From: Marinobacterium mangrovicola
Lineage (GTDB): Bacteria > Pseudomonadota > Gammaproteobacteria > Pseudomonadales > Balneatricaceae
Direction: 5' to 3'
Length of the DNA: 64,000 nt
NCBI RefSeq assembly: GCF_004339595.1
Contig: NZ_SMFU01000008.1
Span: forward strand, 124,001-188,000
The notes beneath the pieces were generated by a model. It saw only the letters and a program-made list of their open reading frames with translations. It was not told the origin of the DNA and made no database searches. The stretch's first letter is position 1, and every line of letters begins with the position of its first letter. A program made the position numbers and the translations under genes. This document shows positions 24,147 through 35,202 of this stretch, piece by piece.

Positions 24147-25499
24147 TTATTTATCTCCTGCTGCCATCAGGTCATGATGGATAGATTCTGCTGCTTTCTT
24201 GCCCTGCTGCACCGCTTCCACGGTGAGGTCCTGACCGATACCGGTGCAGTCGCCGCCGGCATAAACGCCGGTCAGGGTGGTGTGCAAACTCTCGTCGACC
24301 AGCAGCTTGCCGCCGCTAAGTTCGATGGCCGGGTCCAGCTCGTCGCTGACAAGCGTCTGGCCGATCGCCTTGAAGATCGCTTCCGCTTTGAGGCTGAAGC
24401 CGCGGTCGCTGTCGACCAGCTTGCCGTCATCTTCGGCGGTGCGGACAAAGCGCATACCGGCAACCTTGCCCTCGTTATCCAGCTCGATCTCCGCCGGGCG
24501 CGCCCAGGTGCGGATCTGTACGCCCTCATTGCGGGCCAGTGCCTGTTCGTGATCGGTGGCGGACATCGCCTCTTCGCCGCGGCGGTAGACCAGGTAAACC
24601 TGTTCTGCTCCCAGGCGTTTTATCTGCACCGCCATATCGATGGCGGTGTTACCGGCGCCGATCACGATGGCGTTTTCCGGTACCGGCAGTGCGCTCAGGT
24701 CATCGCTCTGGCGCAGTTCGCGGATGTAATCCACGGCGGTCATTACGCCCGGCGCCTCCTCATGGCCTAGCGCCAGGGTGCGCGTGGAGCCCAGGCCAAT
24801 GGCCAGGAACACCGCATCGAATTCGGACTGCAGCGCCGACAGGGAGATCTCCCGGCCCAGAGCACTGTTGTAGACGATCTCGATACCGCCGATGCCAAGC
24901 AGGAACTCCACCTCTTTCTGGGCGAAGTCATCGGTCATCTTGTAGCTGGCGATACCGTATTCATTGAGGCCGCCACTTTTCGCCTGGGCTTCGTGGATCA
25001 CCACATCGTGGCCGAGCATGGCGAGACGGTGGGCGCAGCTGAGACCGGCAGGGCCGGCACCGACGATGGCGATCCGCTTGCCGGTGGACTCGGCACGCGC
25101 AAACGGGTGCGCACTCTTGTCGGCGTTATCGGTGGCGTAGCGCTGCAGCTGGCCGATCAGGACCGGTGCACACTCATCGGTCTTGTTTCGCACGCAGGAC
25201 TGCTCGCAGAGAATCTCGGTGGGGCAGACGCGGGCGCAGCTGCCGCCGAGGATGTTCTCGCTCCAGATGGTTTTCGCCGCACCGTTGACGTTGTCCTGGG
25301 CGACCTGGCGGATGAACTCCGGAATATCGATATCGCTCGGGCAAGCGTTAACGCAGGGTGCGTCGTAGCAATACAGGCAGCGGGCGCTTTCCAGCGCCGC
25401 CTGGCGTTCTGTCAGGGGTGGAGCTATGTCGGAGAACTTCAGCTCCAGCGTTTCCGGTTTTACCGGGGTGTTTGCCAGATGTTTGAGTGGCTCGATCAT
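24147..25499 (-). CDS. preT: NAD-dependent dihydropyrimidine dehydrogenase, subunit PreT
   Basis: The 450-residue flavoprotein passes electrons between NAD(H) and PreA. Its N-terminal Fe-S region has CLYCYDAPCVNACPSDIDIPEFI and GGSCARVCPTEILCEQSC. The FAD site is AIVGAGPAGLSCAHRLAMLG and the NAD site is AIVIGAGNTAIDMAVQIKRLG. It is the first gene of the minus-strand operon, with a RutR-type operator 65 bp upstream. Like other GltD-family electron-transfer subunits it has no substrate site of its own. Confidence 0.93.
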   Translation of the reverse strand: MIEPLKHLANTPVKPETLELKFSDIAPPLTERQAALESARCLYCYDAPCVNACPSDIDIPEFIRQVAQDNVNGAAKTIWSENILGGSCARVCPTEILCEQSCVRNKTDECAPVLIGQLQRYATDNADKSAHPFARAESTGKRIAIVGAGPAGLSCAHRLAMLGHDVVIHEAQAKSGGLNEYGIASYKMTDDFAQKEVEFLLGIGGIEIVYNSALGREISLSALQSEFDAVFLAIGLGSTRTLALGHEEAPGVMTAVDYIRELRQSDDLSALPVPENAIVIGAGNTAIDMAVQIKRLGAEQVYLVYRRGEEAMSATDHEQALARNEGVQIRTWARPAEIELDNEGKVAGMRFVRTAEDDGKLVDSDRGFSLKAEAIFKAIGQTLVSDELDPAIELSGGKLLVDESLHTTLTGVYAGGDCTGIGQDLTVEAVQQGKKAAESIHHDLMAAGDK

Positions 25500-25829
25500 G
25501 CTGTGACAGCCTCTTTCTTCGTTGTAATTCGGTCATCCGGTAATGCAGAGGCTGTGCCATCTTCTGACCATTTGGTCAAAAGGTTAGTGTTTCCGTTGGT
25601 GGTTTTTTGTTCTAAGTCTGTGAATGGAAAAGGGTATTCACCGATAAAAAATAGGACTTTTTATTTGCAGGTGAGGTCAGGGCGAAACGAAAAAACTGTG
25701 GATAAAAGCTTGGATTGGTCCTCAATTGGCGCTTAACTCTGTGTCTGGGTACCATACTGGTGCAACCTTGGAGGCTAATGCGGGCATTGATTCCTGCGCA
25801 TGGCTGTCGCTGTATTGGGTGGATAAAAG
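25500..25829. other. Divergent promoter region between preT and rutR
   Basis: No gene is seen in these 330 bases. It holds one good RutR-type operator (25564-25579) near preT and AT-rich sequence with no second obvious operator near rutR. Confidence 0.6.
25564..25579. promoter_or_regulatory. RutR-type operator upstream of preT
   Basis: CTGACCA-TT-TGGTCAA matches the known E. coli RutR palindrome TTGACCA-NN-TGGTCAA at all but the first base. It lies 65 bp ahead of the preT start codon, where a bound repressor would block the promoter. Confidence 0.75.
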
Positions 25830-26483
25830 ATGACCGAGAAGAAAAAAACGGCCAAACGCACACGCCGGCCGTTGACCGAAATCCGGCAGGAAAACATTGA
25901 CCAGATAGTCAAGGCGGCGGAGAAGCAGTTCGCCGACAACGGCTTTTCCGGCACCACGGTCTCTTCTATTGCCGAGGCGGCGGGTCTGCCCAAGCCCAAC
26001 GTGCTCTACTACTTCAAATCCAAGGAAGGCCTCTACCGCGCGGTATTGAAGCGGATCCTGGAGCTGTGGATGGAGGCGATGCACGATCTGCACGCCGAGG
26101 ATCATCCCCGCGAGGCGCTGCGCGGCTATATAGTGCGCAAGCTGCGGCAGTCCCGCGATTTTCCCGATGCCTCCAAGATCTTTGCTGCCGAGATCCTGCA
26201 TGGTGCACCCTATGTGCGCGAAGAGCTGGAAGGCCCGCTGAAGCGTCAGTTCGACGATACCGTGGCGGTGTTCCGTGCCTGGATCGCCAAGGGCTGGATG
26301 GACCCGGTGAATCCCGAGCACCTGCTGTTCACGCTCTGGGCATCGACCCAGTCCTACGCTGACTTTGCCTTGCAGATGAAGGTGTTGCTGGGCCGCGAAG
26401 AGCTCGCCGATGATGACTTCGATAACGCCATCGAGCTGCTCACCAGGCTGGTGCTGAAAGGCTGCGGCGTCAAAATGGTGTGA
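25830..26483 (+). CDS. rutR: TetR family pyrimidine-responsive regulator RutR
   Basis: The 217-residue protein has a TetR helix-turn-helix (QIVKAAEKQFADNGFSGTTVSSIAEAAGLPKPNVLYYFKSKEGLYRAVL) and a RutR-like ligand domain with WAKGWMDPVNPEHLLF-type sequence (here WIAKGWMDPVNPEHLLFTLW). RutR binds uracil or thymine and releases its palindrome. Three matching palindromes lie in the promoter regions of preT and of the dihydropyrimidinase gene, so this protein likely represses both divergent operons until pyrimidine is present. Confidence 0.88.
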   Translation: MTEKKKTAKRTRRPLTEIRQENIDQIVKAAEKQFADNGFSGTTVSSIAEAAGLPKPNVLYYFKSKEGLYRAVLKRILELWMEAMHDLHAEDHPREALRGYIVRKLRQSRDFPDASKIFAAEILHGAPYVREELEGPLKRQFDDTVAVFRAWIAKGWMDPVNPEHLLFTLWASTQSYADFALQMKVLLGREELADDDFDNAIELLTRLVLKGCGVKMV

Positions 26484-26573
26484 ACGCTAACTGCCTTGCC
26501 TTTCCTTTCCTTGCCTTGGCTGCCTCGATAACGCTTTCTAAACTCAGCTGAGCATTTCTGGCCTCTTCATCTT

Positions 26574-26589
26574 TTAACCAGCTGGTCAA
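26574..26589. promoter_or_regulatory. RutR-type operator, distal site upstream of dihydropyrimidinase
   Basis: TTAACCA-GC-TGGTCAA differs from the RutR consensus palindrome at one base. Confidence 0.7.
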
Positions 26590-26743
26590 AAGTGCACCAA
26601 TACGGTTCCTCGCGCTCATAATCTGCTCATATAGCTCGCGCTTTTCTAACTGACCGGTCAGCTCTGTTGGCTGGTTGAACAGTTTTCTTTACTAAAAATA
26701 CCCTTATCTTTTCAAAGGGTTGATCGCTTTCTGTACTAACCTT

Positions 26744-26759
26744 TTGTCCGGTTGGTCAA
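26744..26759. promoter_or_regulatory. RutR-type operator, proximal site upstream of dihydropyrimidinase
   Basis: TTGTCCG-GT-TGGTCAA has a perfect right half and two mismatches in the left half. It lies 51 bp before the start codon and 170 bp from the distal site. Confidence 0.6.
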
Positions 26760-26771
26760 ACTATTGCATAG

Positions 26772-28253
<1,482 letters not shown>

Positions 28254-28293
28254 GCAGTGCGCCCTGATCAGGAGGAAAGAGTTGGAGGAAGCA

Positions 28294-29127
28294 ATGGATA
28301 TGACGGTAAACACGCAGCCCGCTTCAAGTCCCGAGAGGGCGAAGGAAGAGGCCCGCAAGATCATCGCCATCGAAGACCTGTCGCTGGTGTTCGAGACCAA
28401 CGATGGGCCGGTGAACGCGCTGTCACACATCGATCTGGATATTCACGCCGGGGATTTCGTTTCCTTTATCGGCCCGTCGGGCTGCGGCAAGACCACGTTG
28501 CTGCGGGTGATCGCCGATCTGGAGCGCCAGACCGAGGGCTCTATCCAGGTGGATGGCACCTCGCCGGAGGATGCACGCCTGAACCGTCTTTACGGTTACG
28601 TGTTCCAGGCGCCGGGGCTGTTCCCCTGGCGCACCATCGCCGGTAACTGCAAGGTGCCGCTGGAGATCTTCGGCATGAGCAAGGAGCAGCAACAGCGCCA
28701 TGTGGATAAGTACCTGGAGCTGGTAGGCCTGGGCGATTTCCACAAGAAGTTTCCGTGGCAGCTCTCCGGCGGTATGCAGCAGCGGGCGTCCATCGCCCGG
28801 GCCCTGAGTTTTGAGCCGGAGCTGCTGCTGATGGATGAGCCCTTTGGTGCGCTGGACGAGATCACCCGCGATCACCTCAACCTGGAGCTGCTGAAGATCT
28901 GGCGCGAGACCCGCAAGACCGTGGTGTTCGTGACCCACTCGATCCCCGAAGCGGTGCTGCTGTCGACCCATATCGTGGTGATGTCGCCGCGACCGGGACG
29001 GATCGCCAAGATCATCAAGAGTCCGCTGCCGCGGGAACGCACGCTTGAGGATCGCGAGAGCCCTGAATTTATCGCGCTGGCGCAGGAAGTGCGTGAAGCG
29101 CTGGCCAACGATCATCGCATCAACTGA
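28294..29127 (+). CDS. ABC transporter ATPase of the pyrimidine-locus importer
   Basis: This is a nitrate/sulfonate/taurine-type (NMT1-linked) ATPase of 277 residues. It has Walker A GPSGCGKTT, the signature LSGGMQQR, Walker B LLLMDEPFGALDE and the H-loop VFVTHS. The frame is open back into the dihydropyrimidinase gene, but ATG 28294 behind GGAGGAA is the likely start; a TTG 12 bases earlier is an alternative. With two permeases and a binding protein downstream it forms an importer probably for a pyrimidine, dihydropyrimidine or hydantoin. Confidence 0.9.
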   Translation: MDMTVNTQPASSPERAKEEARKIIAIEDLSLVFETNDGPVNALSHIDLDIHAGDFVSFIGPSGCGKTTLLRVIADLERQTEGSIQVDGTSPEDARLNRLYGYVFQAPGLFPWRTIAGNCKVPLEIFGMSKEQQQRHVDKYLELVGLGDFHKKFPWQLSGGMQQRASIARALSFEPELLLMDEPFGALDEITRDHLNLELLKIWRETRKTVVFVTHSIPEAVLLSTHIVVMSPRPGRIAKIIKSPLPRERTLEDRESPEFIALAQEVREALANDHRIN

Positions 29128-29140
29128 CGGAGGCGGACCG

Positions 29141-30022
29141 ATGTTCAAGTCGCTTCACAAAAGTCAGGCCGCCGCGCTGACGTTGATGGTGCTGGCCCTG
29201 CTGGTGCTCTGGTATCTGGGTGCTCTCTGGCTCAACAGCGATCTGCTGATCAACGGCTATGAGCGGCGCAATATCGACTGGAGTTTCAGCCAGCTGCTGG
29301 CTGACGCCTATTCGATGAAACGGCCGCTGCTGCCGACGCCGGATCAGATCGCGGCGGAGCTGTATAAGTCGATCTTCGATACCAAGATCAGCTCCAAGCG
29401 CTCGCTGGTTTATCACACCGGTATCACCCTGTCGTCCACGCTGCTCGGCTTTCTGATGGGTGCTGTGCTCGGCATCGTGCTGGCCATCGGCATCGTGCAT
29501 AACCGTACCCTGGAGCGCAGCCTGATGCCCTGGGTGATCACCTCACAGACGATTCCGATTCTCGCCATTGCGCCGATGATCATCGTGGTGCTGGGGGCGC
29601 TGAACTTCACCGGCCTGGTGCCCAAGGCGATCATCTCCATGTACCTCTCCTTCTTCCCGGTCACCATCGGCATGGTGAAAGGGCTGAGGGCGCCGGACAA
29701 ACTGCATATGGAGCTGCTGGCCACCTACAGTGCCAAGCCCGGTGAGTTCTTCTGGAAGCTGCGTTGGCCCACGGCGCTGCCGTATCTCTTTGCCAGCCTA
29801 AAGATCGCCATCGCCGCCTCGCTGGTGGGCGCCATCGTGGCTGAGTTGCCCACCGGTGCTCAGGGCGGTCTGGGTGCACGACTGCTGAGTGGTTCCTACT
29901 ACGGCCAGACGGTACAGATCTGGGCGGCCCTGGTAGTTGCAGCGGTGCTCGGCGCGGTGCTGGTGGCGCTGGTCGGCATGATGGAACGCAAGATCAATCG
30001 ACGTATGGGGATCGCCGCATGA
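29141..30022 (+). CDS. ABC transporter permease 1
   Basis: The 293-residue membrane protein has about six transmembrane segments and the ATPase-contact EAA loop (ELLATYSAKPGEFFWKLRWPTALPYLFASLK). Before the core it has an N-terminal membrane segment and a ~60-residue loop. ATG 29141 follows GGAGG, 13 bp after the ATPase stop. It overlaps permease 2 by four bases. Confidence 0.88.
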   Translation: MFKSLHKSQAAALTLMVLALLVLWYLGALWLNSDLLINGYERRNIDWSFSQLLADAYSMKRPLLPTPDQIAAELYKSIFDTKISSKRSLVYHTGITLSSTLLGFLMGAVLGIVLAIGIVHNRTLERSLMPWVITSQTIPILAIAPMIIVVLGALNFTGLVPKAIISMYLSFFPVTIGMVKGLRAPDKLHMELLATYSAKPGEFFWKLRWPTALPYLFASLKIAIAASLVGAIVAELPTGAQGGLGARLLSGSYYGQTVQIWAALVVAAVLGAVLVALVGMMERKINRRMGIAA

Positions 30023-31017
30023 CCTCCGCTATGACTTTTAATACGCAGAGTGCGCCGGTGAGCCGGTTGGTGTTGATCGCAGCAGGCGCTGCGGCGCTGA
30101 TTCTCAGCCTCTGGATAACCGGCGGTGAGCCCGGCGCCTACAGCCGCCAGCCGGTCTGGCTGGTGCTGATTCCGCTGATGCTGTTGGGCGGCTGGTTTGC
30201 CATGGAACAGCTGACCGCCCTGGGTGACCGGTCGGAATCGAAAGCGGTCGCACGTGCGGTGAATCTTGCTGTGCCGACGCTGTTTGCCGTGCTGCTACTG
30301 GTACTCTGGCAGCTGATCTGCACCGGCTTTGCTGTACCTTCGGTGCTGCTGCCTGCGCCTGGCACCATCGGCTTCACCTTCTTTTCCGAGCTGGAAACCC
30401 TGGCCAAGGACTTCGCCCAGACCTGGCTCAAGGCGGTGCTGGCAGGTTGGCTGATCGGCTGCGGTAGTGGCTTTGTCGTCGCACTGCTGATCGATCGCAG
30501 CCCGTTTCTGCAGAAGGGGCTGATGCCGATCGGCAATATCATGTCGTCGATCCCCATCGTCGGTATCGCGCCGATCATGGTGATGTGGTTCGGCTTTGAC
30601 TGGCAGTCCAAGGCTGCCGTCGTGGTGATCATGACCTTCTTCCCGATGCTGGTGAACACCCTGGCCGGGCTGCATGCCAGCGACAACCTGCACCTGAATC
30701 TGCTGCACACCTATGCCGGCAACCGTCGCCAGACGCTCTGGTATGTGCAGTTGCCGGCGGCGCTGCCGTTCATCTTCAATGCGCTGAAGATCAACTCCAC
30801 GCTGGCGCTGATCGGTGCCATCGTCGCGGAGTTTTTCGGTACGCCGATTGTGGGCATGGGCTTTCGCATCTCCACAGAGGTGGGACGCATGAACATGGAT
30901 ATGGTCTGGGCCACGATTCTGGTCGCTGCTCTGGCCGGCTCGATCAGCTACGGCCTGCTGGCGCTGCTGGAGCGCAAGCTGACCTTCTGGCACCCCTCAA
31001 CACGGGCTGCGGGTTAA
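30019..31017 (+). CDS. ABC transporter permease 2
   Basis: The 332-residue permease has two extra N-terminal membrane segments before the usual core, and an EAA loop (LLHTYAGNRRQTLWYVQLPAALPFIFNALK). It differs clearly from permease 1, so the transporter is a heterodimer. Its start overlaps permease 1 (ATGA), which points to coupled translation. Confidence 0.88.
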   Translation: MTSAMTFNTQSAPVSRLVLIAAGAAALILSLWITGGEPGAYSRQPVWLVLIPLMLLGGWFAMEQLTALGDRSESKAVARAVNLAVPTLFAVLLLVLWQLICTGFAVPSVLLPAPGTIGFTFFSELETLAKDFAQTWLKAVLAGWLIGCGSGFVVALLIDRSPFLQKGLMPIGNIMSSIPIVGIAPIMVMWFGFDWQSKAAVVVIMTFFPMLVNTLAGLHASDNLHLNLLHTYAGNRRQTLWYVQLPAALPFIFNALKINSTLALIGAIVAEFFGTPIVGMGFRISTEVGRMNMDMVWATILVAALAGSISYGLLALLERKLTFWHPSTRAAG

Positions 31018-31115
31018 ACGTTCTTCGTACAGCAGTGCTTAGTAAACAGGGTTAGAAAAACGGTTTTTAAATCAAATAGCCAAAACACGGTTTGTCAAAG
31101 CAGGAGCTACACAGG

Positions 31116-32138
31116 ATGAAGAAAAACATCAGTTCTCTGATTGCAGGATGTACGCTGGCTTTTTCGGCGCTTTCCACGCTCTCCATGTCAACAGCGGCGC
31201 AGGCGGCGGACCCGCTGACGCTGCAGCTGAAGTGGGTGACCCAGGCGCAGTTCGGCGGTTATTACGTGGCGCTGGCAAAGGGCTTCTATGAAGAGGAAGG
31301 CCTGGATATGACCGTGAAGCCAGGCGGCCCGGATATCGCGCCGCCGCAGGTGATCGCCGGTGGCGGTGCCGATGTGATCGTGGAGTGGATGCCGGCGGCG
31401 CTGGCTTCCCGCGAGAAAGGGCTGCCGCTGGTAAACATCGGCCAGATCTTCAACAAGTCCGGCATGATGCTGACCTGCCTGAAAGACTCCGGTATCGAGC
31501 AGCCGATGGACGTGGTGGATAAAACCCTGGGTGTCTGGTTCTTCGGTAACGAGTATCCGTTCCTGGCGTGGATGTCCAAGCTGGGCATCGCCACCGATGG
31601 CAGCGAAGGCGGCGTCACCGTGCTGAAGCAGGGCTTCAACGTGGACCCGATCTTCCAGGGCCAGGCGGACTGCGTCTCTACCATGAACTACAACGAGTAT
31701 GGCCAGGTACTTGATGGCGGTCTGACGCCGGAAGAGCTGACCGTATTCAGCTATGAAGATCAGGGCGTGGCGATGCTGGAAGACGGCCTCTACACCACCG
31801 AAGAGAAACTGGCTGACCCGGAAATGGTCGACAAGCTGGCGCGCTTCCTGAAAGCCTCGGTGAAGGGCTGGAAATACGCCGCCGAGCACCCGGAAGAAGC
31901 CGCCGAGATCGTACTGGAGTATGACGACACCGGCGCCCAGACCGAAGATCACCAGATCCGCATGGCGAAGGAAGTGGCCAAGCTGCTGGAAGGTAACCCG
32001 AAAGAGATCGGCTACCTGGATCCGGCTGCGTTCGACCGCACCGTGGATATCCTGCTGAGCGGCGATTCCGCCCCGGTTATCACCAAAAAACCGGAAGGCG
32101 CCTGGACTCATGAGGTGTATGAAAAATCGGGCCTTTAA
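31116..32138 (+). CDS. ABC transporter substrate-binding protein, NMT1/THI5-like
   Basis: The 340-residue protein has a signal peptide ending AAQA-A and the NMT1 start LQLKWVTQAQFGGYYVALAKGFYEEEGL. Members of this family bind pyrimidine-like ligands such as hydroxymethylpyrimidine precursors, riboflavin or sulfonates. Its place at the end of a pyrimidine-catabolism operon makes a pyrimidine or its reduced form the likely ligand, which is inference. ATG 31116 follows GGAG; an upstream start at 31092 would add eight residues with no benefit. Confidence 0.88.
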   Translation: MKKNISSLIAGCTLAFSALSTLSMSTAAQAADPLTLQLKWVTQAQFGGYYVALAKGFYEEEGLDMTVKPGGPDIAPPQVIAGGGADVIVEWMPAALASREKGLPLVNIGQIFNKSGMMLTCLKDSGIEQPMDVVDKTLGVWFFGNEYPFLAWMSKLGIATDGSEGGVTVLKQGFNVDPIFQGQADCVSTMNYNEYGQVLDGGLTPEELTVFSYEDQGVAMLEDGLYTTEEKLADPEMVDKLARFLKASVKGWKYAAEHPEEAAEIVLEYDDTGAQTEDHQIRMAKEVAKLLEGNPKEIGYLDPAAFDRTVDILLSGDSAPVITKKPEGAWTHEVYEKSGL

Positions 32139-32170
32139 TTAACGCTGGAACCAATACGCTAGCCTGACCA

Positions 32171-32200
32171 GAAGCTCCCGATCCGGGAGCTTCGTTTTTT
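32171..32200 (+). terminator. Rho-independent terminator of the pyrimidine operon
   Basis: A 10-bp perfect stem, GAAGCTCCCG / CGGGAGCTTC, with a three-base loop is followed by GTTTTTT. It closes the transporter operon ahead of the convergent chemoreceptor gene. Confidence 0.9.
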
Positions 32201-32331
32201 CTGTTAGCAAAAATCCTTTTGCCAATCACATTCTTGGATTCATTCATGGAGCGGTAGTGAGGCTCCGTTGCTATCACCGCATTGAATGCAGAAGCAAAAG
32301 AGCCTGCCTGCTGAGTGCCTCTGCCAGGGGA

Positions 32332-34200
32332 TCAGGCACGGAATCTGTCGGTCAGTTCTTTCAACGCGGTGGCTACCTCACTGAGCTCGGTAGCACGCTC
32401 GCGCCCGTCGCGAGCCTGGGTAGCCAGTGCTTCAGATACCGTTCGGATCTGCTCCGTATTGCCGCTCATCTCTGAGGACACGGCGTTCTGTTCTTCGACG
32501 GCGCTGGCGATCTGTACCGCCATATCGCGAATATGTGTATTGGACTCATCGATCTGACGCAGTCTGTCCGCAGCCTGGACGGCCTTTTCCACGCTCTCGT
32601 GAGCCATGGACTCGCTGGATTTCATACCGCTGACCGCCTGTTGAGTGACCTGCTTCAGCGCTTCGATCATGGCGTGAATCTCTTCAGTGGACTCGTGTGT
32701 GCGGCTGGAGAGACTGCGTACTTCTTCTGCAACCACGGCGAAACCGCGGCCGTGCTCGCCGGCACGCGCTGCCTCAATCGCTGCGTTAAGTGCCAGCAGG
32801 TTGGTCTGTTCGGCCACTCCCTGGATGGTGGCAAGAATGCCAGTGATGCTATTTACCTGTTCCTCCACTTCGCCGATCACTCCGCCGGCCTGGTTCACCT
32901 GTTGCGCCAGACGGTCGATGCCTGCGCGGTTCTCTTCAACCACATTCAGGCCGACCCGGGTGGAGTCTGCTGCGTTTTGTGCGGCGTCGGCGGTCAGTTC
33001 GGCATTGCTGGCGATCTCGCTGGTGGCCACTGACATTTGCTCGGCCGCCGCTGAGAGCTGCGACAGCTCGTGCTGTTGATGATCCACCTTGGTCAGTGTC
33101 AGGCGGCTTTGTTCCGCTGAGGTCTGGGCGTCATCGTTCAGGCGCAGCGTCAGTTGGATGACTTCCCTGATCGTGGTCTGGAGGCGTTCGATGAACTGGT
33201 TGAACGCCAGGCTGACCTGGCCGAGCTCGTCGTTTCGTTCTACCGTCAGGCGCTGGGTCAGGTCGCCGTCGCCGGTGGCGATGTCGTTCATCAGGCTTGC
33301 CAGGCGCTTGAGAGGCTGGGTGAGGTAGCCGACCAGCACCAGCATCACCACGGCAACAACTACCATAATGGCGAGGCCTATACCGCCCAGCTGCCAGACC
33401 AGCTCACTCTGAGCCACGGTTGCCTCTTTTTTATCGACCAGAAGCAGTAGCCGCCATCCGGTATCCGGCAGCGTTTCAGTGGCGATAAACCAGTCACGAC
33501 CCTGGTAGTGAAGCGTGCTGATCTCACCCTGAGCCTTGGGTAGCTGGTCGGTAGGAATCAGGGCGTCAACCGGAGTCTGGAAGTGGTCTTCGTTGGGGTG
33601 GGCGATCAGCTTACCGGATGCGCCTATCAGCCAGAGCTGTGAATTCCAGCGTGTCTCCAGGGAGAGCAGCTCCTGTGTCAATGACGCCAGCTGAATATCT
33701 CCGGCGAGTACGCCATCACTGCCGTTCTTAAGAGGGCTTGTCAGGGAGATAAGCGGCACTGCCGGGCTGGCGCCCATGTAGGGCTCGGTAACGGTGAGTT
33801 GTCCGCTTCGCTTGGCCGCTGCGTACCAGGGTCGCTTACGCGGATCATAGCCTTCCGGCAGCGGCGGGGCAGGCCGGGATTGGATCATTTCTCCCGTTCC
33901 TGTTCCCACATAGGTCAGGTCGTAGCCGGCGGCGTCCCGTACCAGGGTCAGGGCCTCTGGCCAGCGCTGCTCGTCTCTATCAAGGTGTTGCGCCAGCGCT
34001 GCAAGTACATCGCCTTTCGCCTTCAGCCAGCCATCGATAAACGTGTGTGCCGTGCGTAAAGTGCTATTGATCTCACTTTGCGTGGCTTGCTGAACCTCGT
34101 TGTTTAACATTCGGTTAGCCGACAGTCCCAGGCTGATCAGGCCGACCAGCAATAGGGCCAGTATGGGAATGAGTAACCGCTGTCGAAATGAAAGGGTCAT
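32332..34200 (-). CDS. Methyl-accepting chemotaxis protein with dCache sensor
   Basis: The 622-residue protein has one membrane segment at residues ~9-29, a periplasmic dCache_1-like sensor with the YDPRKRPWY motif, a second membrane segment near 270-295, a HAMP domain and the cytoplasmic signalling hairpin ([32 protein letters not shown]). There is no C-terminal CheR-binding pentapeptide. dCache receptors usually sense amino acids or other small ligands; the neighbouring pyrimidine transporter hints at a pyrimidine or related ligand but does not prove it. Confidence 0.92.
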   Translation of the reverse strand: MTLSFRQRLLIPILALLLVGLISLGLSANRMLNNEVQQATQSEINSTLRTAHTFIDGWLKAKGDVLAALAQHLDRDEQRWPEALTLVRDAAGYDLTYVGTGTGEMIQSRPAPPLPEGYDPRKRPWYAAAKRSGQLTVTEPYMGASPAVPLISLTSPLKNGSDGVLAGDIQLASLTQELLSLETRWNSQLWLIGASGKLIAHPNEDHFQTPVDALIPTDQLPKAQGEISTLHYQGRDWFIATETLPDTGWRLLLLVDKKEATVAQSELVWQLGGIGLAIMVVVAVVMLVLVGYLTQPLKRLASLMNDIATGDGDLTQRLTVERNDELGQVSLAFNQFIERLQTTIREVIQLTLRLNDDAQTSAEQSRLTLTKVDHQQHELSQLSAAAEQMSVATSEIASNAELTADAAQNAADSTRVGLNVVEENRAGIDRLAQQVNQAGGVIGEVEEQVNSITGILATIQGVAEQTNLLALNAAIEAARAGEHGRGFAVVAEEVRSLSSRTHESTEEIHAMIEALKQVTQQAVSGMKSSESMAHESVEKAVQAADRLRQIDESNTHIRDMAVQIASAVEEQNAVSSEMSGNTEQIRTVSEALATQARDGRERATELSEVATALKELTDRFRA

Positions 34201-34618
34201 AGTGGGGCGAGGTCTCCGGCTGTATCTGCGGCTTTGGTTTTGTTCCGCCCTTTAACGACCGATCGAGGCACAGCGTCGGCGCAACTGAGGGCCTGTTTAA
34301 AGGGGGCGAAAGTGTAGCGATTAAAATGTATTTGTCATGCAATTTTGTCCTGTATATATGACATTTATTTAAAAATACCTTTGCGGTGAGGCTTTTATCG
34401 CGCGCTGGATGGAATTTCGGGTCAGACTTCCGGAAAGACGCGGGGAGCCGGGATGGTTCGATAAAGACTGCCTGGGTGGTATCGACGGGCCTGCGTGCAA
34501 TCGGGGCTGGTCATCGTCGTAATGGCTTATATACTGGTTCGACTAAAGTCTTATAAAGAGCGTCGCAAACATAAATACGCAGAAGAGTGCGGCGCATAAT
34601 TAGAACGATGGGGGGAGT
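34201..34618. other. Divergent promoter region between the chemoreceptor and pncC
   Basis: These 418 bases hold no gene I can support. An AT-rich block at ~34320-34380 with TGTCAT ... ATGACA arms lies near the chemoreceptor start and is its likely promoter area. The rest is GC-rich without an obvious structure. Confidence 0.5.
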
Positions 34619-35095
34619 ATGGAAGCACTGGCGCGCAGTGTTGGAGAAGCACTTTTGAAGGCCGGGGCTTCGGCGATTACCGCTGAGTCCTGCACCGGCG
34701 GTTGGGTTGCCGAGGCATTGACGGCGATTCCGGGCAGTTCGGCCTGGTTTGAGGGGGGCTTTGTCAGCTACTCCTACGATGCCAAACAGCGGATGCTCGG
34801 GGTGAAAGCGGAAACGCTGGAGCAGTACGGTGCGGTCAGCGAACCGGTCGTAGCCCAGATGGCTGAGGGTGCCCTGGCTAACTCCAGTGCTGATATCTCG
34901 GTGGCGATCAGTGGCATCGCCGGCCCCGATGGCGGCTCGAAACAGAAACCTGTGGGTACGGTCTGGCTGGCTTGGGCCGTGCGCGGAAAACCCACGGTTA
35001 CCTGCTTGAGTTTTTTTCATGGTGACCGCGAGACGGTGCGCCGACAGGCCGTGATTCAGGCGCTTGAGGGGCTGTTGGCCTATCTCCCCGACTGA
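34619..35095 (+). CDS. pncC: Nicotinamide-nucleotide amidohydrolase (CinA C-terminal family)
   Basis: The 158-residue protein is the stand-alone PncC form of the CinA C-terminal domain. It converts nicotinamide mononucleotide to nicotinic acid mononucleotide in NAD salvage. The motif AESCTGGWVAEALTAIPGSSAWF contains the likely catalytic Ser, and ISGIAGPDGGS is the second signature. ATG 34619 follows GGGGGAG. Placement directly ahead of recA is typical of gammaproteobacteria. Confidence 0.92.
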   Translation: MEALARSVGEALLKAGASAITAESCTGGWVAEALTAIPGSSAWFEGGFVSYSYDAKQRMLGVKAETLEQYGAVSEPVVAQMAEGALANSSADISVAISGIAGPDGGSKQKPVGTVWLAWAVRGKPTVTCLSFFHGDRETVRRQAVIQALEGLLAYLPD

Positions 35096-35124
35096 GGTTG
35101 CAAATTAACCTTTTTCTGGAATAA

Positions 35125-35144
35125 TACTGGTCAGGTATACAGTA
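35125..35144. promoter_or_regulatory. LexA (SOS) box of recA
   Basis: TACTG-GTCAGGTATA-CAGTA fits the gammaproteobacterial LexA pattern CTG-N10-CAG with TA flanks on both sides. It ends 58 bp before the recA start, so recA is under SOS control. Confidence 0.9.
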
Positions 35145-35202
35145 TTTTGAACCGGCTTTTACGGCTCTCGATAAAAGCTCTGGCTTTGATAAAGGTTGAG
35201 TG

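Noticed and set aside
26651-26660. TGACCGGTCA palindrome between rutR and pydB
   Set aside because: The half-sites are four bases too close for the RutR pattern TGACCA-NN-TGGTCA, so it was not called as an operator.
31188-32111. 307-residue open frame antisense to the binding-protein gene
   Set aside because: It is a shadow frame with no family features; the plus-strand gene has a signal peptide and a complete domain.
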